Assembly: GCA_949987565.1 (NCBI GenBank) | Contig: OX465109.1 | Location: 22,271,027 to 22,335,026 of the forward strand | Reading direction: 5' to 3' | Source: Luidia sarsii | Lineage: Eukaryota; Echinodermata; Asteroidea; Paxillosida; Luidiidae | Length of the DNA: 64,000 bases | Shown: one piece after another, positions 25,294 through 37,219 of the stretch | Layout of the letters: each line of letters begins with the position of its first letter | Numbering within the stretch: the stretch's first letter is position 1 | Translations under genes and position numbers: made by a program | The notes under the pieces: model-generated | Databases searched by the model: none | What the model was told of the DNA's origin: nothing | Seen by the model: the letters and a program-made list of their open reading frames with translations, nothing else

Positions 25294-28200
25294 CAACCCT
25301 CCAAACCAAACTGCCTTCCTTCGACTCCTGTGACGGCAACCCTCCAAACGAAACTGTCGTTTGTCGACTCCTGTGACGGCAACCCTCTAAACAAAACTGC
25401 CTTCTGTCAACTCTTGTGACGGCAACCCTGTAAACGAAACTGTCGTCTGTCGACTCCTGTGACGGCAACCCTCGAAACAAACTGTCGTCCACCGACTCCT
25501 GTGACGGCAACCCTCCAAACCAAACTGTCGTCTGTCGACTCCTGCGACGGCAACCCTCCAAACCACACTGTCGTCCATCGACTCCTGTGATGACAACCCT
25601 CCAAACCAAACTGTCGTCCATCGAGTCTTGCGACGGCAACCCTCCAAACCAAACTGTCGTCCGGCGAATCCTGTGACAACAACCCTCCAAACCAAACTGC
25701 CTTCCCTCGACTCCTGTGACGGCAACCCTCCAAACGAAACTGTCGTTTGTCGACTCCTGTGACGGCAACCCTCTAAACAAAACTGCCTTCTGTCAACTCT
25801 TGTGACGGCAACCCTGTAAACGAAACTGTCGTCTGTCGACTCCTGTGACGGCAACCCTCGAAACAAACTGTCGTCCACCGACTCGTGTGACGGCAACCCT
25901 CCAAACCAAACTGTCGTCTGTCGACTCCTGCGACGGCAACCCTCCAAACCACACTGTCGTCCATCGACTCCTGTGATGACAACCCTCCAAACCAAACTGT
26001 CGTCCATCGACTCCTGTGACGGCAACCCTCCAAACCAAACTGTCGTTCGTCGACTCCTGTGACGACAACCCTCCAAACAAAACTGTCGTCCATCGCCTCC
26101 TGTGACGGCAACCCTCCAAACCAAACTGTCGTTCGTCGACTCCTGTGACAACAACCCTCCAAACAAAACTGTCGTCCATCGACTCCTGTGACGGCAACCC
26201 TCCAAACCAAACTGTCGTTCGTCGACTCCTGTGACGACAACCCTCCACACCAAACTGTCGTCCATCGACTCCTGTGACGGCAACCCTCCAAAGCAAACTG
26301 TCGTCCTCGAGTCCTGCGACGGCAACCCTCCAAACAAAACTGTCGTCCATCGACTTCTGTGACGGCAACCCTCCAAACTAAACTGTCGTCCATCGACTCT
26401 TGTGACGACAACCCTCCAAACCAAACTGTCGTCCATCGACTCCTGTGACGGCAACCCTCCAAACGAAACTGTCGTTCGTCGACTCCTGTGACGACAACCC
26501 TCCAAACCAAACAGCCTTCCTTCGACTCCTGTGACGGCAACCCTCCAAACGAAACTGTCGTTTGTCGACTCCTGTGACGGCAACCCTCTAAACAAAACTG
26601 CCTTCTGTCAACTCTTGTGACGGCAACCCTGTAAACGAAACTGTCGTCTGTCGACTCCTGTGACGGCAACCCTCGAAACAAACTGTCGTCCACCGACTCC
26701 TGTGACGGCAACCCTCCAAACCAAACTGTCGTCTGTCGACTCCTGCGACGGCAACCCTCCAAACCACACTGTCGTCCATCGACTCCTGTGATGACAACCC
26801 TCCAAACCAAACTGTCGTCCATCGAGTCTTGCGACGGCAACCCTCCAAACCAAACTGTCGTCCGGCGAATCCTGTGACAACAACCCTCCAAACCAAACTG
26901 TCGTCCATCGAGTCCTGCGATGACAACCCTCCAAACGAAACTATCGTTCGTCGACTCCTGTGACGGCAACCCTCCAAACCAAACTGTCGTTCCTCGACTC
27001 CTGTGACGGCAACCCTCCCAACCAAACTGTCGTCTGTCGACTCCTGTGACGGCAACCCTCCAAACCAAACTGTTGTCCATCGACTCCTGTGACGGCAACC
27101 CTCCAAACCAAACTTTCGTCCATCGACTCCTGTGACGGCAACCCTCCAAACCAAACTGTCGTTCGTCGACTCCTGTGACGGCAACCCTCCAAAGCAAACT
27201 GTCGTCCATCGACTCCTGTGACGACAACCCTCCAAACCAAACTGTCGTCCTTCGAGTCCTGCAACGGCAACCCTCCAAACCAAACTATCGTTCGTCGACT
27301 CCTGTGACGACAACCCTCCAAACGAAACTGTCGTTCGTCGACTCCTGTGACGACAACCCTCCAAACCAAACTGTCATCCTCGACTCCTGTGACGGCAACC
27401 CTCCAAACGAAACTGTCGTTCGTCGACTCCTGTGACGGCAACCCTCCAAACCAAACTGTCGTCTTTCGACTCCTGCGACGGCAACCCTCCAAACCACACT
27501 GTCGTCCATAGACTCCTGTGACGACAACCCTCCAAACCAAACTGTCGTCCATCGAGTCTTGCGACGGCAACCCTCCGAACCAAACTGTCGTCCGGCGAAT
27601 CCTGTGACAACAACCCTCCAAACCAAACTGTCGTCCATCGAGTCCTGCGATGACAACCCTCCAAACGAAACTATCTTTCGTCGACTCCTATGACAACAAC
27701 CCTCCAAAGGAAACTGCCGTCGAACGACTCCTTTGACGGCAACCCTCCAAACCAAACTGTCGTCCTCGAGTCCTGCGACGACAACCCTCCAAACCAAACT
27801 GTCGTCAGTCGACTCCTGCGATGGCAACCCTTCAAACAAAGCCGTCGTCCTCGAATCCTGTGACGACAACCCTCCAAACCAAACTGTCGTTCGTCGACTC
27901 CTGTGATGGCAACCCTCCAAACGAAACTGTCGTTCGTCGACTCCTGTGACGACAACCCTCCAAACGAAACTGTCGTTCGTCGACTCCTGTGACGACAACC
28001 CTCCAAATGAAACTGTCGTTGGTCGACTCCTGTGACGACAACCCTCCAAACAAAACTGTCGTCCATCGAGTCCTGCGATGGCAACCCTCCAAACCAAACT
28101 GTCGTTCGTCGACTCCTGTGACGGCAACCCTCCAAACCACACTGTCGTCCATCAACTCCTGTGACGACAACCCTCCAAACCAAACTGTCGTCCATCGACT

Positions 28201-28295
28201 CCTGTGACGGCAACCCTCCCTACCAAACTGTCGTCTGTCGACTCCTGTGACGGCAACCCTCAAAACAAACTGTCGTCCATCGACTCCTGTGACGG
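25294..28295. repeat. 3,002-bp tandem doublet, right unit
   Basis: This is the second 70-monomer unit, almost indistinguishable by eye from the first. Its right end runs into sequence that continues like 21.0-22.7 kb. Confidence 0.94.
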
Positions 28296-29939
28296 CAAGC
28301 CTCCAAACCAAACTGTCGTCCATCAACTCCTGTGACGACAACCCTCCAAACCAAACTGTCGTCCCTCGACTCCTGTGACGGCAACCCTCCAAACCAAACT
28401 GTCGTCTGTCGACTCCTGTGACGGCAACCCTCCAAACCAAACTGTCGTCCATCGACTCCTGCGACGGCAACCCTCCAAACCAAACTGTCGTCCATCGACT
28501 CCTGTGACGGCAACCCTCCAAACCAAACTGTCGTCCATCAACTCCTGTGACGGCAACCCTCCAAACCAAACTGTTGTCCATCGACTCCTGTGACGGCAAC
28601 CCTCCAAACCAAACTGTCGTCCATCGACTCCTTTGACAGCAACCCTCCAAACCAAACTGTCGTCTGTCAACTCCTGCGATGGCAACCCTCCAAACCAAAC
28701 TGTCGTCCTCTAATCCTGTGACGACAACCCTCCAAACCAAACTGTCGTCCATCGACTCCTGTGACGACAACCCTCCAAACGAAACTGTCGTTCGTCGACT
28801 CCTGTGACGACAACCCTCCCAACGAAACTGTCGTTCGTCGACTCCTGTGACAACAACCCTCCAAACCAAACTGTCGTCCATCGACTCCTGTGACGGCAAC
28901 CCTCCAAACCAAACTGTCGTTCGTCGACTCCTGTGACGGCAACCCTCCAAACCAAACTGTCGTCCATCAACTCCTGTGACGGCAACCCTCCAAACCAAAC
29001 TGTAGTCCATCGACTCCTGTGACGGCAACCCTCCAAACCAAACTGTCGTCCATCGACTCCTGTGACGGCAACCCTCCAAACCAAACTGTCGTTCGTCGAC
29101 TCCTGTGACGACAACCCTCCAAACGAAACTGTCGTCCATCGCCTCCTGTGACGGCAACCCTCCGAACCAAACTGTCGTTCGTCGACTCCTGTGACGACAA
29201 CCCTCCAAACAAAACTGTCGTCCATCGACTCCTGTGACGGCAACCCTCCAAACCAAACTGTCGTTCGTCGACTCCTGTGACGACAACCCTCCACACCAAA
29301 CTGTCGTCCATCGACTCCTGTGACGGCAACCCTCCAAAGCAAACTGTCGTCCTCGAGTCCTGCGACGGCAACCCTCCAAACAAAACTGTCGTCCATCGAC
29401 TTCTGTGACGGCAACCCTCCAAACCAAACTGTCGTCCATCGACTCCTGTGACGACAACCCTCCAAACCAAACTGTCGTCCATCGACTCCTGTGACGGCAA
29501 CCCTCCAAACGAAACTGTCGTTCGTCGACTCCTGTGACGACAACCCTCCAAACCAAACTGCCTTCCTTCGACTCCTGTGACGGCAACCCTCCAAACGAAA
29601 CTGTCGTTTGTCGACTCCTGTGACGGCAACCCTCTAAACAAAACTGCCTTCTGTCAACTCTTGTGACGGCAACCCTGTAAACGAAACTGTCGTCTGTCGA
29701 CTCCTGTGACGGCAACCCTCGAAACAAACTGTCGTCCACCGACTCCTGTGACGGCAACCCTCCAAACCAAACTGTCGTCTGTCGACTCCTGCGACGGCAA
29801 CCCTCCAAACCACACTGTCGTCCATCGACTCCTGTGATGACAACCCTCCAAACCAAACTGTCGTCCATCGAGTCTTGCGACGGCAACCCTCCAAACCAAA
29901 CTGTCGTCCGGCGAATCCTGTGACAACAACCCTCCAAAC
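27290..29939. repeat. 2.65-kb block matching 20041-22690
   Basis: The offset to 20041-22690 is a constant 7,249 bp. This block overlaps the right end of the 3,002-bp doublet and then continues past it. Three regions (8.3, 20.0 and 27.3 kb) therefore share the same series of variants, and 2.7 kb shares the first 1.76 kb. Confidence 0.87.
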
Positions 29940-30960
29940 CAAACTGTCGTCCATCGAGTCCTGCGATGACAACCCTCCAAACGAAACTATTGTTCGTCGA
30001 CTCCTCTGACAACAACCCTCCAAACCAAACTGTCGTTCCTCGACTCCTGTGACGGCAACCCTCCAAACCAAACTGTTGTCCATCGACTCCTGTGACGGCA
30101 ACCCTCCAAACCAAACTTTTGTCCATCGACTCCTGTGACGGCAACCCTCCAAACCAAACTGTCGTTCGTCGACTCCTGTGACGGCAACCCTCCAAAGCAA
30201 ACTGTCGTCCATCGACTCCTGTGACGACAACCCTCCAATCCAAACTGTCGTCCTTCGAGTCCTGCGATGGCAACCCTCCAAACCAAACTATCGTTCGTCG
30301 ACTCCTGTGACGACAACCCTCCAAACGAAACTGTCGTTCGTCGACTCCTGTGACGACAACCCTCCAAACCAAACTGTCATCCTCGACTCCTGTGACGGCA
30401 ACCCTCCAAACGAAACTGTCGTTCGTCGACTCCTGTGACGGCAACCCTCCAAACCAAACTGTCGTCTTTCGACTCTTGCGACGGCAACCCTCCAAACCAC
30501 ACTGTCGTCCATAGACTCCTGTGACGACAACCCTCCAAACCAAACTGTCGTCCATCGAGTCTTGCGACGGCAACCCTCCGAACCAAACTGTCGTCCGGCG
30601 AATCCTGTGACAACAACCCTCCAAACCAAACTGTCGTCCATCGACTCCTGTGACGGCAACCCTCCCTACCAAACTGTCGTCTGTCGACTCCTGTGACGGC
30701 AACCCTCCAAACCAAACTGTCGTCCATCGACTCCTGTGACGGCAAGCCTCCAAACCAAACTGTCGTCCATCAACTCCTGTGACGACAACCCTCCAAACCA
30801 AACTGTCGTCCCTCGACTCCTGTGACGGCCACCCTCCAAACCAAACTGTCGTCTGTCGACTCCTGTGACGGCAACCCTCCAAACCAAACTGTCGTCCATC
30901 GACTCCTGCGACGGCAACCCTCCAAACCAAACTGTCGTCCATCGACTCCTGTGACGGCAA
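27832..30960 (-). other. Longest repeat-derived open frame, 1,042 codons; probably not a gene
   Basis: This is the longest of many overlapping minus-strand open frames. Its translation is a 43-residue period made by reading three successive monomers in three different frames. Recognisable segments are FGLEGCRHRS, then WFGGLPSQES, then LVWRVAVTGVDGRQ. The start is simply one of the ATGs in the repeat (complement of CCAT). There is no signal peptide, no known domain, no flanking gene signal and no codon-position bias visible. Other frames over the same bases are also open, for example 28710-29594. Comparable frames lie at 8827-11022 and 20583-22778 (731 codons each) and 40837-42942 (701 codons). 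They follow from the absence of stop codons in any minus-strand frame of the consensus. I would not annotate a protein here without transcript evidence. Confidence 0.9.
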
Positions 30961-33900
30961 CCCTCCAAACCAAACTGTCGTCCATCAACTCCTGTGACGG
31001 CAACCCTCCAAACCAAACTGTTGTCCATCGACTCCTGTGACGGCAACCCTCCAAACCAAACTGTCGTCCATCGACTCCTTTGACAGCAACCCTCCAAACC
31101 AAACTGTCGTCTGTCAACTCCTGCAATGGCAACCCTCCAAACCAAACTGTCGTCCTTTAATCCTGTGACGACAACCCTCCAAACGAAACTGTCGTCCATC
31201 GACTCCTGTGACGACAACCCTCCAAACGAAACTGTCGTTCGTCGACTCCTGTGACGACAACCCTCCCAACAAAACTGTCGTTCGTCGACTCCTGTGACAA
31301 CAACCCTCCAAACCAAACTGTCGTCCATCGACTCCTGTGACGGCAACACTCCAAATTAAACTGTCGTTCGTCGACTCCTTTGACGGCAACCCTCCAAACC
31401 AAACTGTCGTCCATCAACTCCTGTAACGGCAACCCTCCAAACCAAACTGTAGTCCATCGACTCCTGTGACGGCAACCCTCCAAACCAAACTGTCGTCCAT
31501 CGACTCCTGTGACGGCAACCCTCCAAACCAAACTGTCGTTCGTCAACTCCTGTGACGACAACCCTCCAAACAAAACTGTCGTCCATCGCCTCCTGTGACG
31601 GCAACCCTCCAAACCAAACTGTCGTTCGTCGACTCCTGTGACGACAACCCTCCAAACAAAACTGTCGTCCATCGACTCCTGTGACGGCAACCCTCCAAAC
31701 CAAACTGTCGTTCGTCGACTCCTGTGACGACAACCCTCCACACCAAACTGTCGTCCATCGACTCCTGTGACGGCAACCCTCCAAAGCAAACTGTCGTCCT
31801 CGAGTCCTGCGACGGCAACCCTCCAAACAAAACTGTCGTCCATCGACTTCTGTGACGGCAACCCTCCAAACCAAACTGTCGTCCATCGACCCCTGTGACG
31901 ACAACCCTCCAAACCAAACTGTCGTCCATCGACTCCTGTGACGGCAACCTTCCAAACGAAACTGTCGTTCGTCGACTCCTGTGACGACAACCCTCCAAAC
32001 CAAACTGCCTTCCTTCGACTCCTGTGACGGCAACCCTCCAAACGAAACTGTCGTTTGTCGACTCCTGTGACGGCAACCCTCTAAACAAAACTGCCTTCTG
32101 TCAACTCTTGTGACGGCAACCCTGTAAACGAAACTGTCGTCTGTCGACTCCTGTGACGGCAACCCTCAAAACAAACTGTCGTCCACCGACTCCTGTGACG
32201 GCAACCCTCCAAACCAAACTGTCGTCTGTCGACTCCTGCGACGGCAACCCTCCAAACCACACTGTCGTCCATCGACTCCTGTGATGACAACCCTCCAAAC
32301 CAAACTGTCGTCCATCGAGTCTTGCGACGGCAACCCTCCAAACCAAACTGTCGTCCGGCGAATCCTGTGACAACAACCCTCCAAACCAAACTGTCGTCCA
32401 TCGAGTCCTGCGATGACAACCCTCCAAACGAAACTATCGTTCGTCGACTCCTCTGACAACAACCCTCCAAACCAAACTGTCGTTCCTCGACTCCTGTGAC
32501 GGCAACCCTCCCAACCAAACTGTTGTCTGTCGACTCCTGTGACGGCAACCCTCCAAACCAAACTGTTGTCCATCGGCTCCTGTGACGGCAACCCTCCAAA
32601 CCAAACTTTTGTCCATCGACTCCTGTGACGGCAACCCTCCAAACCAAACTGTCGTTCGTCGACTCCTGTGACGGCAACCCTCCAAAGCAAACTGTCGTCC
32701 ATCGACTCCTGTGACGACAACCCTCCAAACCAAACTGTCGTCCTTCGAGTCCTGCGACGGCAACCCTCCAAACCAAACTATCGTTCGTCGACTCCTGTGA
32801 CGACAACCCTCCAAACGAAACTGTCGTTCGTCGACTCCTGTGACGGCAACCCTCCAAACGAAACTGTCATCCTCGACTCCTGTGACGGCAACCCTCCAAA
32901 CGAAACTGTCGTTCGTCGACTCCTGTGACGGCAACCCTCCAAACCAAACTGTCGTCTTTCGACTCCTGCGACGGCAACCCTCCAAACCACACTGTCGTCC
33001 ATAGACTCCTGTGACGACAACCCTCCAAACCAAACTGTCGTCCATCGAGTCTTGCGACGGCAACCCTCCGAACCAAACTGTCGTCCGGCGAATCCTGTGA
33101 CAACAACCCTCCAAACCAAACTGTCGTCCATCGAGTCCTGCGATGACAACCCTCCAAACGAAACTATCTTTCGTCGACTCCTGTGACAACAACCCTCCAA
33201 AGGAAACTGCCGTCCATCGAGTCCTTTGACGGCAACCCTCCAAACCAAACTGTCGTCCTCGAGTCCTGCGACGACAACCCTCCAAACCAAACTGTCGTCA
33301 GTCGACTCCTGCGATGGCAACCCTTCAAACAAAGCCGTCGTCCTCGAATCCTGTGACGACAACCCTCCAAACCAAACTGTCGTTCGTCGACTCCTGTGAT
33401 GGCAACCCTCCAAACGAAACTGTCGTTCGTCGACTCCTGTGACGACAACCCTCCAAACGAAACTGTCGTTCGTCGACTCCTGTGACGACAACCCTCCAAA
33501 TGAAACTGTCGTTGGTCGACTCCTGTGACGACAACCCTCCAAACAAAACTGTCGTCCATCGAGTCCTGCGATGGCAACCCTCCAAACCAAACTGTCGTTC
33601 GTCGACTCCTGTGACGGCAAGCCTCCAAACCACACTGTCGTCCATCAACTCCTGTGACGACAACCCTCCAAACCAAACTGTCGTCCATCGACTCCTGTGA
33701 CGGCAACCCTCCCTACCAAACTGTCGTCTGTCGACTCCTGTGACGGCAACCCTCAAAACAAACTGTCGTCCATCGACTCCTGTGACGGCAAGCCTCCAAA
33801 CCAAACTGTCGTCCATCAACTCCTGTGACGACAACCCTCCAAACCAAACTGTCGTCCCTCAACTCCTGTGACGGCAACCCTCCAAACCAAACTGTCGTCT

Positions 33901-35406
33901 GTCGACTCCTGTGACGACAACCCTCCAAACCAAACTGCCTTCCTTCGACTCCTGTGACGGCAACCCTCCAAACGAAACTGTCGTTTGTCGACTCCTGTGA
34001 CGGCAACCCTCTAAACAAAACTGCCTTCTGTCAACTCTTGTGACGGCAACCCTGTAAACGAAACTGTCGTCTGTCGACTCCTGTGACGGCAACCCTCGAA
34101 ACAAACTGTCGTCCACCGACTCCTGTGACGGCAACCCTCCAAACCAAACTGTCGTCTGTCGACTCCTGCGACGGCAACCCTCCAAACCACACTGTCGTCC
34201 ATCGACTCCTGTGATGACAACCCTCCAAACCAAACTGTCGTCCATCGAGTCTTGCGACGGTAACCCTCCAAACCAAACTGTCGTCCGGCGAATCCTGTGA
34301 CAACAACCCTCCAAACCAAACTGTCGTCCATCGAGTCCTGCGATGACAACCCTCCAAACGAAACTATCGTTCGTCGACTCCTCTGACAACAACCCTCCAA
34401 ACCAAACTGTCGTTCCTCGACTCCTGTGACGGCAACCCTCCCAACCAAACTGTCGTCTGTCGACTCCTGTGACGGCAACCCTCCAAACCAAACTGTTGTC
34501 CATCGACTCCTGTGACGGCAACCCTCCAAACCAAACTTTTGTCCATCGACTCCTGTGACGGCAACCCTCCAAACCAAACTGTCGTTCGTCGACTCCTGTG
34601 ACGGCAACCCTCCAAAGCAAACTGTCGTCCATCGACTCCTGTGACGACAACCCTCCAATCCAAACTGTCGTCCTTCGAGTCCTGCGATGGCAACCCTCCA
34701 AACCAAACTATCGTTCGTCGACTCCTGTGACGACAACCCTCCAAACGAAACTGTCGTTCGTCGACTCCTGTGACGACAACCCTCCAAACCAAACTGTCAT
34801 CCTCGACTCCTGTGATGGCAACCCTCCAAACGAAACTGTCGTTCGTCGACTCCTGTGACGGCAACCCTCCAAACCAAACTGTCGTCTTTCGACTCCTGCG
34901 ACGGCAACCCTCCAAACCACACTGTCGTCCATAGACTCCTGTGACGACAACCCTCCAAACCAAACTGTCGTCCATCGAGTCTTGCGACGGCAACCCTCCG
35001 AACCAAACTGTCGTCCGGCGAATCCTGTGACAACAACCCTCCAAACCAAACTGTCGTCCATCGACTCCTGTGACGGCAACCCTCCCTACCAAACTGTCGT
35101 CTGTCGACTCCTGTGACGGCAACCCTCCAAACCAAACTGTCGTCCATCGACTCCTGTGACGGCTAGCCTCCAAACCAAACTGTCGTCCATCAGCTCCTGT
35201 GACGACAACCCTCCAAACCAAACTGTCGTCCCTCGACTCCTGTGACGGCAACCCTCCAAACCAAACTGTCGTCTGTCGACTCCTGTGACGGCAACCCTCC
35301 AAACCAAACTGTCGTCCATCGACTCCTGCGACGGCAACCCTCCAAACCAAACTGTCGTCCATCGACTCCTGTGACGGCAACCCTCCAAACCAAACTGTCG
35401 TCCATC
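29503..35406. repeat. 5.9-kb block, right copy
   Basis: This is the counterpart of 14100-19961. It retains the monomer missing from the left copy and has a few private changes, for example CTCCTGTAACGG near 31419 and CTGTTCAT-type changes at its right end. Markers at 32079 and 34009 keep the 1,930-bp spacing. Confidence 0.92.
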
Positions 35407-36189
35407 AACTCCTGTGACGGCAACCCTCCAAACCAAACTTTTGTTCATCGACTCCTGTGACGGCAACCCTCCAAACCAAACTGTCGTTCGTCGACTCCTG
35501 TGACGGCAACCCTCCAAAGCAAACTGTCGTCCATCGACTCCTGTGACGACAACCCTCCAATCCAAACTGTCGTCCTTCGAGTCCTGCGATGGCAACCCTC
35601 CAAACCAAACTATCGTTCGTCGACTCCTGTGACGACAACCCTCCAAACGAAACTGTCGTTCGTCGACTCCTGTGACGACAACTCTCCAAACCAAACTGTC
35701 ATCCTCGACTCCTGTGACGGCAACCCTCCAAACGAAACTGTCGTTCGTCGACTCCTGTGACGGCAACCCTCCAAACCAAACTGTCGTCTTTCGACTCCTG
35801 CGACGGCAACCCTCCAAACCACACTGTCGTCCATAGACTCCTGTGACGACAACCCTCCAAACCAAACTGTCGTCCATCGAGTCTTGCGACGGCAACCCTC
35901 CGAACCAAACTGTCGTCCGGCGAATCCTGTGACAACAACCCTCCAAACCAAACTGTCGTCCATCGACTCCTGTGACGGCAACCCTCCCTACCAAACTGTC
36001 GTCTGTCGACTCCTGTGACGGCAACCCTCCAAACCAAACTGTCGTCCATCGACTCCTGTGACGGCAAGCCTCCAAACCAAACTGTCGTCCATCAACTCCT
36101 GTGACGACAACCCTTCAAACCAAACTGTCGTCCCTCGACTCCTGTGACGGCCACCCTCCAAACCAAACTGTCGTCTGTCGACTCCTGTG

Positions 36190-37219
36190 ACGGCAACCCT
36201 CCAAACCAAACTGTCGTCCATTGACTCCTGCGACGGCAACCCTCCAAACCAAACTGTCGTCCATCGACTCCTGTGACGGCAACCCTCCAAACCAAACTGT
36301 CGTCCATCAACTCCTGTGACGGCAACCCTCCAAACCAAACTGTTGTCCATCGACTCCTGTGACGGCAACCCTCCAAACCAAACTGTCGTCCATCGACTCC
36401 TTTGACAGCAACCCTCCAAACCAAACTGTCGTCTGTCAACTCCTGCGATGGCAACCCTCCAAACCAAACTGTCGTCCTTTAATCCTGTGACGACAACCCT
36501 CCAAACCAAACTGTCGTCCATCGACTCCTGTGACGACAACCCTCCAAACGAAACTGTCGTTCGTCGACTCCTGTGACGACAACCCTCCCAACGAAACTGT
36601 CGTTCGTCGACTCCTGTGACAACAACCCTCCAAACCAAACTGTCGTCCATCGACTCCTGTGACGGCAACCCTCCAAATTAAACTGTCGTTCGTCGACTCC
36701 TTTGACGGCAACCCTCCAAACCAAACTGTCGTCCATCGACTCCTGCGACGGCAACCCTCCAAACCAAACTGTCGTCCATCGACTCCTGTGACGGCAACCC
36801 TCCAAACCAAACTGTCGTCCATCAACTCCTGTGACGGCAACCCTCCAAACCAAACTGTTGTCCATCGACTCCTGTGACGGCAACCCTCCAAACCAAACTG
36901 TCGTCCATCGACTCCTTTGACAGCAACCCTCCAAACCAAACTGTCGTCTGTCAACTCCTGCGATGGCAACCCTCCAAACCAAACTGTCGTCCTTTAATCC
37001 TGTGACGACAACCCTCCAAACCAAACTGTCGTCCATCGACTCCTGTGACGACAACCCTCCAAACGAAACTGTCGTTCGTCGACTCCTGTGACGACAACCC
37101 TCCCAACGAAACTGTCGTTCGTCGACTCCTGTGACAACAACCCTCCAAACCAAACTGTCGTCCATCGACTCCTGTGACGGCAACCCTCCAAATTAAACTG
37201 TCGTTCGTCGACTCCTTTG
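36190..37219. repeat. 515-bp (12-monomer) tandem doublet
   Basis: The two units, about 36190-36704 and 36705-37219, share the CTTTAATCC short monomer (36476 and 36991) and the CCTCCAAATTAAACTG variant (36675 and 37190). The offset is 515 bp, twelve monomers minus one base. Confidence 0.92.

Noticed and set aside
27832..30960. A giant tandem-repeat protein gene on the minus strand
   Set aside because: All three minus frames are open by composition, frames overlap, and they start at the ATG present in most monomers and end at random variant stops. There is no upstream or downstream gene signal. The pattern is fully explained by the repeat.
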